64,000 nucleotides of DNA, taken from contig JAHNEJ010002205.1 of assembly GCA_022559845.1 (NCBI GenBank), positions 62,001-126,000 on the forward strand, written 5' to 3'. Source of the stretch: Amorphophallus konjac (taxonomy: Eukaryota; Streptophyta; Magnoliopsida; Alismatales; Araceae). The position numbers and the translations under genes were made by a program. Below, in pieces: positions 45,923 to 56,870 of this stretch. Below the pieces are notes generated by a model. The model was not told the origin of the DNA. It made no database searches and worked only from the letters and a program-made list of their open reading frames with translations. Positions within the stretch are counted from its first letter, which is position 1. Each line of letters starts with the position of its first letter.

Positions 45923-47333
45923 CTACATTAGGGGCTTAGGCACTTTGGGCCTTAGCTTCCCCAGTTCGGTTACATAAGCTCTCCACAGCTCGCATTCTTC
46001 CCCTACATGCGCTAATGCCTTTCCCGCAACACTTGTCTTCCAGGGTGCTTTAATGGCCTTCACTTCCTTCGCATCCGCTTCCGTGCCCAACTCCCTCTTC
46101 TTCAAAGGAATGATGCCGGTTAGCAGTGGGAACGAGTGGCGTGGAATGCCGATCTGGATACAGCACCGATGCGCGTTGTAAAGAATAAACTCAGTCGCGC
46201 CGATCAGTTGGAGTTCAGCTCCGGGAGAAGACCTCATGAGGAGTTCAAGCGAGAGTAGACATGCCGTGCACAAGTGAAGAAGCTTTGTGTCATGGTTCTG
46301 AAGTGAGACCGCCAGTCTTCACGTTTCCTCAGCCACGGAACACGGTTCGCTACTGTGCCACCGAAGCCTAACACATCGGCTATGTGATGAAGGGGACTTT
46401 GTTGGAAGAGCTTCGAAGCAGTCGGCATCCCCTCACGGTGGTCAAACTTGAAGTGTAAATCAATCCAGCAATTCAGAAGAAGTGCACAACCGAAAGGAGG
46501 CTTACCCATGCTGGAGGTAGTAAGGCCACTGTAAAGGTAGTCGAGGACGGCGGGTCCCACCCTCTTTCCACTCCAAATCCCGTAGATGGCACTCAATTGG
46601 TCTTCTTCCACTATGTTGTCGGTATAAGGGAATAAGAGAGCACCCGCCAGACAAATGGTGAACCCTTTCATGATTCCTTCCAAGTGGTTATCGTCTGGCG
46701 ACCCTCTCAGGGCATCCATGACCCATTCTGCGAGCTTTTACAGATCAATTCCCTTTTGAGTCCGGACCTTTCTAGCAGCACCAGGTGGCATGAAGCTTCC
46801 GAGCACACTCTCGGAAGTCACCCTTGTCAGCATCCGCATAACCTTTATCCTCCCGTCACTCTTGAATTTCTTCAACCCGAGCAGAAGTTCCACCTCCTCA
46901 AGGAGAATGGTCGCCTCGAAGGTAGGGAAGATGAAAGTGTGGGTCTGGGGATGCCAGATCTCCACCAATGCGCCCATAGCCGCCCAGTCCATGCGAATCC
47001 TCTCGTAGTGCTTGGCATGAATAATGAGTCCCTGAAGATGCCACCTCGTGAGTATGGCTCTCATGCCGATGGAGATATTGGAAGTCAGCTTCGAAAGCCA
47101 CGGTAGCTTGGAAAATTTTCTCGAGCCTGGGAAAAGAGGATATGGCTGGAAGAGGAAAAGAAAACAAGGAAGGAAAAGAAGTGAAAAGAGAGTTCGCGCA
47201 GAGAATTTGAAATGAATCAACTTACCATATGCGACTGGATCATCCCACTCAGATGACCTTCGAGGTCGGAAAGTCGCCTGATCTCGCTGTTAGGCCTGCT
47301 CCTCTTCACAAGGCGGGAAGACTCTCCTTCCAT
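45923..47333 (-). pseudogene. Antisense gene C: divergent plant-mobile-domain protein
   Basis: Exon 1 at 47333-47226 (36 codons, MEGESSRLVKRSRPNSEIRR, donor GTAAGT) is like exon 1 of gene A. The acceptor that keeps frame is before 47145 (CTTCCAG/CCATATCC). Exon 2 encodes a PMD: ALVEIWHPQTHTFIFPTFEA, then LLEEVELLLGLKKFKSDGRI, GFTICLAGALLFPYTDNI, VGPAVLDYLYSGL and, after a frameshift near 46250, AHRCCIQIGIPRHSF. The in-frame TAA is at 46740-46738. It ends at 45923 after a Lys-rich tail; no coiled-coil exons follow. TATA-like CCTATAAGTAC near 47420, 87 bp upstream. The PMD is more distant from A and B than these are from each other. Confidence 0.72.
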
Positions 47334-47859
47334 CCTGGAAATACCTAGATTCTCCTCTCCTTCTGAGCTTTCAAAGCTCTCCTTGGTACATTTGGATGAA
47401 CTAGCCTAAGGGGGGTACTTATAGGAAAGGAGAGGCGCTACAGGACGGAACATGTCACATCAGTGGTCAGTCGTCGAGGTTTTGTCTCGATCTCCTTTGT
47501 ACTGTGGTGTGATTCTATTGTGATTCTGTTGCTTTCTGATGTTCTTAATCTATGTTGGTATGTACAGGTTTTACTAACGGACGTCTTTGTCCCATCTCCT
47601 GTCCCACCTTTCGATAATTGGTCCCACCATGTCATGCATCATATTAAATGATACCTATGCTATTAGAACATGTCAAGGACCTTGCGACCCGAACGAATCT
47701 GGGATTTGAGTTCCCCTTCAACAAAAACAGTGATGATTCCAGAAGAATTTGGGTTGGACGGATAGGCCGTTAATTTGTGATAGCGTGGGGACGACGGTTC
47801 CATTCAGTGAGTTGGTGCGTGGATAAACAGGCCACGGCTCAGTATCGACTCACCGGATC
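47334..47859. other. Spacer upstream of antisense gene C
   Basis: Minus-strand TATA-like sequence near 47420. Otherwise no coding or RNA feature recognised. Confidence 0.5.
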
Positions 47860-48102
47860 TGTAACACACTCAAATATAGCTAAGTTGTACTCCATATCAT
47901 CGAGGCGCCTTTTCAAGTATCGGCTCAGTTCTTGGAATGAACTCCGAAGTTAAGTGTACTTATGGGGAGTAGTACTGGGATGGGTGACCTGCCCGGGAAG
48001 TCTCTCATTCTGGAGCCGATCATTGTTAAAAAGGGCTAAAACCGTGAGGTCGGTAGGTCAAAGCGGACAATACATCGACGGTATAGAGTACGGGGCGTGA
48101 CA
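47860..48102 (+). repeat. Cassandra-like LTR carrying a 5S rRNA-derived sequence
   Basis: TGTAACACAC...GGGGCGTGACA (243 bp), followed by a degenerate PBS-like cggtatc. Within it, about 47895-48015 matches plant 5S rRNA, including box A-like AGTTAAGTGTACTT (47948-47961) and box C-like GGGATGGGTGACCTGCCCGG (about 47978). The tail CAAAGCGGACAATAC resembles what I recall of Cassandra TRIM LTRs. Only one LTR is seen. Confidence 0.75.
47895..48015 (+). ncRNA. 5S rRNA-like sequence (retroelement-derived, not a functional rRNA gene)
   Basis: GAACTCCGAAGTTAAG, AGTAGTACTGGGATGGGTGA and GGGAAGTC are conserved; the 5' part is poorly conserved. The pol III internal promoter elements look recognisable. 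No T-run terminator follows closely. Confidence 0.6.
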
Positions 48103-48734
48103 GGATCGGTATCCTGACCCATTCTTAACAAGTTGACAATATTATCCTTAGCTATTTTCTATTTTAGTTTGTTTTAAATTTTCTTTAAACCCAGCATGCA
48201 TTCATATAGGATTTTGATTTTACTGCGGAAGATTATTCAATGCGATTCGATTGCGACAACCACTGTGCTTCAATTCTTACAAAATATGACATATTCCACT
48301 CCGAATAAAACGCATAGTTTCCTTGAGACGGTCCTACGTTGTTCTTCTAAAAGAGACCATTGTTTGGACTGACCCTCAGATATTCCCCCTTCTTTTTACC
48401 TTGTTTGACCCACCTTGGCCGCAGCACTTCCACATTGACTGGTAACCGCTCCTCGAAGGTGAAACCTACAGGTTTACAACCCAAGTACTTCCACACCGAG
48501 AAGTTGGTCTCCTTTATTTCGTGCCTGAGTGCACATCTCTCCCTCCCTTGTTTGATCTTTGTTCAAGCAATCGTCAAATTTGGAAGACCTTCTTCAAGGT
48601 CGCCTCATTGAGAATCCGGGAAAGATTCCAGACAGTAATGTCAAAAGCGTGTCTCATCGCACCTTGGCATCAACTTTTCAGTCCATTCCATTACGTGTCA
48701 CTCCCTTGCAAAACATATGCCAAGGCGGGGCAGC
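48103..48734 (+). other. 3' untranslated end of the Ogre-like element
   Basis: No gene recognised. The last bases, aaggcggggcagc (48722-48734) directly before the LTR, are the likely, rather weak, polypurine tract. Confidence 0.5.
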
Positions 48735-51026
48735 TGTAGACACGTTGTTTCTGACATCCCCTGAGAAAATCTCATATTACTATATAACGCCCCGCAATGG
48801 CTTTCGCACCTGAATCGCTTGAGTGCTTCCTATTCTTGAGTCTTTTTCGTCCCTTTGAGTGGGTAACGTAACACTCCTGCAGCATCCGGAAATCGTCTCG
48901 TCGCGGAAATCATGCAGCATACGGACGGCATCACCACCGATCGGACGCATAAGAAGATTCCGGAGACAGGAATTGTCCGACGGATGGCTGCCGACGCCCT
49001 TTCGGGGGAATCCGGGGGGTCTTCATGGAGGCGTCCAGGCCCATGGACGCCTCCATTAATTTGAATATATATAAAAAGTATAAAAAATAAATAAAAATAA
49101 AAAATCATGAAAGCATCCACTTGACTGGACGCCTTCATCAATGATAAAAACTAAAAATAAAAGAATAATATTCTTGAAGGCGTCCATGGCCCTGGACGCC
49201 TCCTTTTTAGGTGTCCAGATGCCTAGACGCCTTCATTATCCGACTCACGGGCGCCCCCGATCCGCCGATCGATCTGCCGTTTTAGAAAAATCTAAAAACT
49301 TTGAGGCGTCCAGGTGCCTGGACGCCTTCAATCTCCAAAATCCGGACAAACCGAACCGCCGCTCGATTTGACGTTGCGCAAAAATCCAAGAGTATGAAGA
49401 CGTCTTCCCAACTAGACGCGCCCATTCGTGAGTCACGGACGCCCATCAAAACCACGCGTTGTACCAAATCGCGTGCGGCTTTCGGCGGGGTTCCGGTGGG
49501 CTGTTATGAAGGTGTCCAGTTGCCTGGACACCTTCTTTAAAATATTCAGAATAAAAAAATAAAAAAAAATAAAATATTCCTTTTGCCTCAGTGGAGGCGT
49601 CCAGGCCCCTGGACGCCTCCATCCTCCGAAGCTCTATAAATAGAAGACCCCCCCTTAGTCCGAGGGAGAGCTTTTGAGAGGTCCGACAGGCTGCTGGAAC
49701 CCAGAGTATGCCGGATATTTTTCTAACCCGTAGGTCTTTTTCAGGGGGAGGTTCTGCCGGCTTCTCGGGTGCTCGCGCTCGCGGCAGGAGGGCCGCCTTC
49801 GTCCACCGTGCTTTCACGCCGTCCCTACGCTGCCGAAGCTCCGCCGGATTTCGCCATCGGCACATCCAATAAGCCAATCCTTTCCTTTTCTTCGTAGTTC
49901 TTCTACATTCATCATCTCGCATCCTCCATTTCCCTTCATATGGGAGCCTTCTTTTATATACCTCTTTGCATAATTTCATTCAACATTGCATTTTCCTCCT
50001 ACTCGTGTCCGATAGGGGTTTAAAACCACACCAATCAGGTGTGTGTCCTGCCACGATTTCATCACTTTTATTGCAAAAGATTGATACTACACTGCCATTT
50101 TCTAATTCTGTTTATCTATTGTCTGTTGTTTTGTAAGGGTAACTGAAGAAAGCCTTCTCCATCGGCCGGTCGAACGGGGAGGAAGAAGCAACCCGCCACT
50201 TCCTGCTAGTGAGGTAGGCGCGATCACTCTTTATTTTTGGGGTCCTCGACCCCTGGCGATCACATCATAGTCTCGATGCCGCGGCGAGTAATTTTCCGCA
50301 AAGGCCGTTTGAATTCTGTCTGCTCCTTGTTATATCTTGAACTGCTCTTACACCTGCCATATTCTCGAGGCCGCGGCGAGTCACTTCCCGCAATGGCCGT
50401 TTGAATTCTGCTTCTTTTTATACCCTGTTATATCTCTTATACCTGCCATATTCTCGAGGCCGCGGTGAGTCACTTCCCGTAATGGTCGTTTGAATTCTGC
50501 TTCTTTTTATACCCTGTTATATCTCTATTTTGCTATATTCTCGAGGCCGCGGCGAGTCACTTCCCGCAATGGCCGTTTGAATTCCGTTTCTTTTTATATC
50601 TTGTCATATCTCTATTCTGCTACACTCTCGAGGCCGCGGCGAGTCACTTCCCGTAATGGCCGTTTCAATTCTGTCTGCTCCTTGTTATATCTTGAACTGC
50701 TTCCATATCTGCTATAATCCCGAGGCCGCGGCGAGTCACTTCCCGCAATGGCCGTTTCAATTCTTGCTATTTAATTTCCGCACCATTTCCATCCCCCGAA
50801 GCCGCGGCGAGTCACTTCCCGCTATGGCCCTTTAACCCCCATATCTTGCTATATTGCATATGTCCCGCACGCCCCGCCGGAGCAATCTCCCGTGGTGGCC
50901 TCTTCTCTCCTCTCTTCTTCTTTCTGTGTTGCAGCATAAACGAGCGCCTCGCGCGCTCCGCTTTCGCCCCTCCCTGCAGACACATCATCATCATCATTAT
51001 ATTCCATCCGCGTGACGTCGCTCATA
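48735..51026 (+). repeat. 3' LTR of the Ogre-like element (2292 bp)
   Basis: Pairs with 13655-16207; same palindromes (49027 onward), TATA near 49633 and tandem repeat, but with seven repeat units instead of ten, which accounts for the ~260-bp length difference. Confidence 0.9.
50275..50840 (+). repeat. Tandem repeat in the 3' LTR, 7 units
   Basis: Unit starts near 50275, 50367, 50456, 50543, 50630, 50722 and 50799; same unit as at 15202-16020. First and last units are degenerate in both LTRs. Confidence 0.9.
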
Positions 51027-51031
51027 GAGGG
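51027..51031. repeat. Target-site duplication GAGGG, right copy
   Basis: Matches 13650-13654, the end of the Tekay-like polypurine tract. Confidence 0.8.
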
Positions 51032-51032
51032 C

Positions 51033-52247
51033 TATAATATCCGGGACCTTTCGGATCCTTTTTCGTGGGTCCTGGATCTGGTTTCTCGGAGTGTCCGGCT
51101 CCGTTGTGTCTGAAATTTTATTTCGGACATCTTTCGTGTTCGGATCGGCGCGATTCGGAGTTGTTTCGTAGGTCCGGAAGCGTTCCGCGACTTTTCCGCG
51201 CGTGTTTTTCGATTACCGGTGTGTGTTTCGGTAATTCCTTCGGAACCTCGTTGCAGGTGAACCGGGTCGTTCACCTAGGCGAGAGTGGTACCGTTACGAT
51301 CGGTGCGTTCCGAGGATCGCGGGAATGTAATTTTATATTTTTTGGTATTTTCCAGAATTTCTGAATTTTCCTATAAATATCTCCCTTTCTCTCTCTCTTC
51401 CCCACCCTCTTCTTCTTCCTCCTCCTTTCTCCCCCACCGTGCGACGCCCTCTCTCCCTCTCTTCTTCGTCCGACGAGATCGCGGTGACCCCCTCCGACTG
51501 CAGACGGCTGTGGGCGACGACATGTGACGACGGCGACGGCGAGGTGATCGTGGTGGCGTACGTTGACCGTGGGAGCTCAAGAAAGAACGAGGGTTTTCGA
51601 GCATTCTTCGCGATTCGTGGTCGATCCGGCGCGTCTCGGGACGCAATTGAGGTAGGGTGACGTTCCCCAGCCTCTTGCCTTCCTGTCCCGCGATTTGTAG
51701 GTCGAGGGGAGACCAAGAGATGGGATTTCTTGCGGGTTTGGGGTTTTCCATGATTTGGGGAGAGCTCGCCCGATTTATGGATTTGATGCATGATTTTACG
51801 TTTTGATGGCCTAGAATCATGCTAGGGGTCCCCAGGGGTCTTCCCCTTTGATTTCCCCCTCTCCGGTGGAGGCAGGGGGGCATGGCCAGTTTTTTTGGGC
51901 GTTTCCCGTCGTTTCGCCCTCGGGCGGGTGTGACGGTCCTTCCAGTGACCGTCAAACTATGTAACGCGTCCAGATGGGTGCGTTACAGCCCTGAGTGCAG
52001 CCAAGTGGAGTCTGTGGGCTGTGACGGTCCCACGATAGACCGCCACGGTGCTGTGACGCACCTAGGTTGGACAGTCAGGGGCGTTCGACCGTTGGCTGTT
52101 GACCGTTGGGGGTCAAGGCATGTGACGCACCTGGCTTGGCGCGTCACAGCCATGTGACGTCCCTATGTGGGTGCGTTAGAGCAGACACATTCCCACGTTG
52201 TAACGCACCAGGGTTGGTCCATTACACACTGTGACGCGTCGAGTGGC
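51033..52247 (+). repeat. 3' LTR of the Tekay-like element, first part
   Basis: Starts TATAATATCC (TG changed to TA) and aligns with 7370 onward; TATA box near 51371. Includes about 505 bp (51622-52130) absent from the 5' LTR. Ends at gagtggc where a truncated element is inserted. Confidence 0.85.
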
Positions 52248-52250
52248 TCA

Positions 52251-52541
52251 TGAAGTACCCAACATGACTCGCTCATCATCCGCGCACTCCATCGATTGGA
52301 ACACGCACACAATAGCATCGAGCCACGATCTAGCTGCCTCTGGATCCGATTGACTCTCAAAAGTCGGTGGGTGGAACAGTAGGAATTCCTTCAACGCTCT
52401 ACCACGGCCACCGGGCACTTCATCACGCGGAGCAGGGTTAACGGAAGCTAGCACAGCTGGGGCAGAGGAAGTGCCACTCTGCTCCCGAGGAGCCCGAGCT
52501 TTCTTCCATCCACGAGGCAACATCTTGAACCTAGGAAACAC
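52251..52541 (-). pseudogene. Chromovirus Gag, N-terminal fragment
   Basis: MLPRGWKKARAPREQ (start near 52523, with an upstream in-frame Met at 52541), then GRALKEFLLFHPPTFESQSD and PEAARSWLDAIVCVFQSMEC: the beginning of a Ty3 Gag capsid. It is cut at about codon 95; the terminal stop comes from flanking DNA. Confidence 0.75.
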
Positions 52542-52673
52542 ACGATAACGGAAAAACCATCAATAATCACGAGAAACATCCTAAGCCAACAACAGACGAC
52601 ACCGTGGACTAGCTCTGGGCCAGTGCAAGTTCCAATTCCTAATACAAATCTCCAACACAGCTCTGATACCAAC

Positions 52674-54776
52674 TGTGACGACCCAGAGCTCCAGATACCG
52701 ATATACCGATGAAATCGGTACACCGATACCAAGAATTGGGGAAGCCACCTAAGAGGCTGATGAGGCCCCTGAAGGGTTAAAGAAGTTTGCTGAGGAGTTG
52801 CATAACGAATTGGGACCGCAGGCGCGCAATATTAATTAGGACATCAATTAATAAATAAGTGCGGAAGCAATTAAAATATCAGAGTGGTAAAATATATACA
52901 ATAGTCCAGATTTATAGATAAAAAGAGGTCCACTGCACAACTACACGGGGTATACCCCGGCACAACAGAACAAAAGACAAACGAACACAGCTGGTACTCT
53001 AACGACGCTCGGCACAACCACAAGCAGAACCGGCGGACGACTGGGGCGGCTCACCTGAAAGAAGGAAGGGTGAGTCACAGCCAGACTCAGTAGGGGTCAC
53101 GCGGATCCCTACCTCAAACTAAGTAGACAAGCATGCGAATATAAAAGCAATTAGAGCATGCATCTAAATAATAAGGCAGATGCACAATTTAATAACTAAT
53201 AACAACAGGGAATAAACCTACCAACAGAATAAACAATCACTAACCAAGTGAAGTGAGAGACGGAACAACTCACTAGAAGAACAAGACCAGATGCGTCCCC
53301 TGACGACTCACACTGCGTCTCGGCAAATCGCAAGTCTGGCTCATGACAAGCGAGAGGCGTAACAGGACCAAACCAAGTACTAGTCAGAGCGACACTCGTC
53401 AGTGCCAGTCCAAGTCTCCGACCACGTGTGCACACACTGACTCCTGCCTAGAGCCAGGTCTCTAGCTAGTTCCCCCCCCCCGTTGGACGCAACTGTAACC
53501 GCAGGGGCCCACGGTAACTAGCTTACAAACCGTTCAATGGGAACACCCCTCCACCTCTCCCGGGTGGGACGACATGCTCGGTCGCTGGGCTACGACTAGT
53601 GGTTCCATCACAAGGAATTGGAAGCAACTCTATTGGAATCGAATAAGCAGACGGCTATTGAAAACCCCAGGGAGTGTAACGGTCTACTGTCGCCGCATCA
53701 CAGTGGTGTGACGGTCGAGGGGTAGTGCGTTACATGAATTGTAACGCACCCCCGCATGGCCGTTACAGCCACCCGTGACGGAAACCACCAACGGTCTAAC
53801 GGGACGTAACGCGCTCGCGCAGGCGCGTTACGGCGCCCTGGCGGCCACCCGACAGGCCGTCAGGCCAACCGCCTGACCGGGTCAACGGAAACCAACAGGA
53901 GTGTAACGGTCAGGGGCCTGACCGTTACACACACTGTGACGCCCCCTCGCAGGGCCGTTACAGTGCTGTAACGCGTCCCGTGAGGGCCGTTACGCGTGTG
54001 ACGGTTCTTGGTAGGACCGTCACACCGACTGGGAGCTAAAATCGAACCGCTTAAAACCGAGCCCCCTCCCGGTCGAGCCGGATCGACGGGGAAACACAGA
54101 AAAACTATAAAACCTACCAAACCACAACATTCTACAGCTAAAGCATGCATCGAAACATAAAAACAATGCACATGGAGTGATTTTCAAGGATTTAGCCTAA
54201 ATTACACTAACATGGAATTTTGCATGGAAATTGAATAAAACGACGTCGGATGGGCGTGCATGCTATGCCAATGCGATCCTAGCGAGGCAAGGATTCCATC
54301 CCCCTACCTTACTCGCGACGAAAACCGGGTTTGGTCCACATGCAAGCAAGGGGTCACCGCGGCTCCTCTCGCTCCGTCCCGCCTCCATGGCTCACGAACC
54401 GCAACGAGGTCAGCACCTATGCATTCCTCACGACGAGCCGGTTCCAACGACACCTCCCGCGCCTCGATCCGCGGCCTTCCGGACCAAGACCGAGAGAGTG
54501 GGGGAGGAGAGATCGTGAGAGGGAGAGAGATAAAGAAAGAGAACGAGTGAGGGAGAGAGAAATCGGTGGGGAGAGAGAGAGAGATAGATATATATATATA
54601 AATTAAAATTATTATTATTATTATTATTTTAAAAACTTAACCCTACTTGCCACTAACCTTAAACAAAATCCAATAAATGCCAAACGAACTCCTAAAAATC
54701 CGCAAAAATAGCCAAAACGATCAGGACAAAGGCTAGATCCGAACTGCTAAGAATCCGCTAAGGCACGAGCGCTACA
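52674..54776 (-). repeat. LTR of the truncated chromovirus (2103 bp)
   Basis: Contains repeated GTAACG/GTGACG inverted units (53660-54030), a GA-rich tract and a short AT microsatellite (54500-54630). TG...CA ends. Confidence 0.8.
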
Positions 54777-56090
54777 ACAGCTGTTCTCTGTTATCTTGTG
54801 ACATACCATGGTAGGCGCGTCACAGACTGTGACGCACCCTGGTAGGTGCGTTACGCCCTGTTTTACACCGAGCGTGTGACGCCCCTGCGTTGGGCCGTCA
54901 GGTGACTGTGAAGGTCCTGCCTAGACCGTCTGAGCCTGTGACGCGTCTAGAGTAGACCGTCAGGCTCTGGGTTGCCCCGGGTGGTTTGCAACCCCGTTTC
55001 TGTTCCGACCATGGTCACCGTGCGATGGTGTTGGTACGTGGGGCGGTCCCTGTACGTTGTCGGATGCGGACATTGTTTTCCGTTGACTTGAGAGTCTACT
55101 CCGTAGTTACCCTCCACTAGTCGTAGCCTGCTTACACGCGAGTGGTCCCACCAGGGAGTGGTGGAGAGGCTACCCTTAGAGACAGTTTGTGGACCGATTT
55201 CCGTCGGGCCCCGCGTCTTCCAGCCAGAGTCCGCCTGAGGGGAAAACCGGTCAGAGGGCCAGACCAGGGACGCACGATCTGTGTGTGCACACGTGGTTGG
55301 GGGCGGTTGGACCCACGCCGACGGGCGTGACCCCAGCTAGTCACTTGTTTGTGGTTACTTGTACGGTGTCTCAGTTCCCGCTGGGCTGGAGGGAGACACT
55401 TGAGGCGCGGACTAAGACGTCAGTGGACGCTTTCGACCTTGCTTCTAGTGGGAGGTACTACTGTCGAGTCGGTAGTGACAGACCGTCAGTCGTTGAGACT
55501 TCGACCTTCGGGTTTTATTGTGTTAGCCGTGGTGCTCCGGTCGTTCCTCCGTGGCACGTGTGTTGGTTTTCGTGCCGGAAGATCGGAGTTTTGTAGACAA
55601 CAGGGTTCCCTCTCCGAGGTACTCGCTTACTGCTAGCGTAGCAGTTTCTCCGTTTGCAAGGTAGGGTTCGAGTGATCCCTACTGAGTCTTGTCCTGAGAC
55701 TCATTCCCTACTTGTTTTCACCATGTTTCAGGTGAGTCGCGGCCTCAGGGGAGCGCGTCTGAGGCTCAGCGTGGTTCAGGTGCCCAGCGTTAGTGCCAGA
55801 TGTCAGAGCCGGGGTATGTCCCGTGTAGCTGTACTTTTCTTTCTTGTCTCTGTACTAGTTGTGGACTACTGTTGTTGTTATTTTGTTGTTATCTTGTGGA
55901 CCATGTATCGTGTAAACTGTTAATTTATTTTCTGCTTAGTAAAATAACTGTTTATTTCTGTAATTATTTGTGATACTTGTGTAGTCTCCACACCATTCCT
56001 TTAACCCTTCCGAGTTTTCGGGGTCGTGGGTGGCGGTACGAGTCTTGGATTATCGGGCCTTCCCGGTAATCGGATTCTCGGGTCGTTACA
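54777..56090 (+). repeat. 3' LTR of the Tekay-like element, second part
   Basis: Aligns closely with about 8089-9391 and ends GGGTCGTTACA. Confidence 0.88.
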
Positions 56091-56400
56091 CCTCCCCTCC
56101 CTGTTCCTCCCCCCCCCCCCCCCCCACCCGGTAGCCTCCCCCTCTCCTACGCCCCTGCACCTTCTTCCCCCCATCCATCCCCCACTCCAGAAGCCCCCCC
56201 ACCTCTCCTCGTTCCCTCTCCCCCAACCCCCTCTTCGCCACCTCCCCCCCGTCCAACCCCCCCGACCCCCATCCTTGACCTCCCCTGCAGGCCCCCTTGC
56301 CCCCCCCATCAGTTCCCATCCTTCACTCCCCCCCACCGTTTCCGTAAACTTTTGGACCTTACCGTCTCCCCCCCCTCCCACTCCTTCCTTCTATTCTGAT
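56091..56400 (+). repeat. C-rich low-complexity stretch
   Basis: Long runs of C (for example 56109-56126) with scattered T and A; frames across it are proline-only or glycine-only artefacts. Confidence 0.85.
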
Positions 56401-56870
56401 CGGCCCCCTCTCTCGGCGATGGGCGCTTCCTGGAGCTCCCGACGAAGTACGGTTCAGATCGATGTTGCAGGTTGCGAGTTTTCACCCTCGGTTCTATTAG
56501 GGCTCGGAGATACCGTGCTTCCTCCCCATGCATCCTACGCGGTGCTGGCCACCCGAGCTTCCTTCTCTCACCGCCATCAAACAGAGTGGTTTGACAGCCT
56601 CGTGCTCCTCAAGGAAGGAACCCGTCTCCTTTAACAACGGAGGCCTCTTCTTCGACGCTTCCAGGCAGTTCTACCTTCGATGGGAGTCTGTGTTATCTAA
56701 TGTTCCTATTTTCTTTCCTATCTTTTCATCGGGATGAGGACGGTTTGGCTCAGTCATGACTGCCCTTGTATGGTACTATGTCAAAGTCGTGCATGTAATG
56801 TGATTATCGTATGCTATGAATGAATATCTTCTGTTTTGTTTCCAAAAAAAATTTCTCCAACTCTCTTCAT
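56401..56870 (+). other. Unidentified segment ending in a short A-run
   Basis: Mixed coding-like DNA up to about 56740, then a 3'-UTR-like stretch ending tgttttgtttccaaaaaaaa near 56850. It could be the 3' end of a LINE or a processed transcript; no motif confirms either. Confidence 0.3.

Larger units (their letters stand above)
13655..51026 (+). mobile_element. Giant Ogre/Tat-like Ty3 retrotransposon with antisense genes
   Basis: LTRs at 13655-16207 and 48735-51026; 5-bp duplication GAGGG at 13650-13654 and 51027-51031; PBS at 16211. Coding order is Gag, protease, G-patch, RT, RNase H, a second RNase H, integrase, with four antisense PMD-type genes between pol and the 3' LTR. Without the nested Sirevirus and its extra duplication it measures 26,659 bp, in the size class known for Ogre elements. 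The duplication is exact if the LTR ends ...CATA rather than the canonical CA. Confidence 0.85.
52248..54776 (-). mobile_element. Truncated chromovirus: one LTR, PBS and start of gag
   Basis: Minus-strand LTR 54776-52674 (TGTAGCGC...GTCGTCACA), PBS TGGTATCAGAGC at 52671-52660, then leader and the first ~95 codons of gag, ending abruptly at 52248 against target DNA. The target LTR resumes at 54777 with only about 7 bp missing. No protease, RT or second LTR. Confidence 0.82.
7370..56090 (+). mobile_element. Tekay/Del-like chromovirus (Ty3/gypsy), split by nested insertions
   Basis: LTRs start TG(C/T)AA(C/T)ATCC and end GTCGTTACA. The order is Gag, protease, RT, RNase H, integrase, chromodomain-like tail, then PPT. 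The 3' LTR (51033-56090) is separated from the PPT by a 37-kb Ogre-like element and is itself split by a 2.5-kb insertion. The normal leader with PBS is missing after the 5' LTR: the LTR end at 9391 runs straight into gag coding sequence. No matching target duplication was found at 7365-7369 versus 56091-56095. Confidence 0.8.

Noticed and set aside
47895..48015. A functional 5S rRNA gene
   Set aside because: The 5' half is poorly conserved and it sits within a TRIM-like LTR; no terminator T-run.
7365..56095. Target duplication for the whole Tekay element
   Set aside because: ACAGC before the 5' LTR does not match CCTCC after the 3' LTR. The CCACC at 6163-6167 is similar to CCTCC but lies in C-rich DNA and belongs to the inverted LTR, so it is probably chance.
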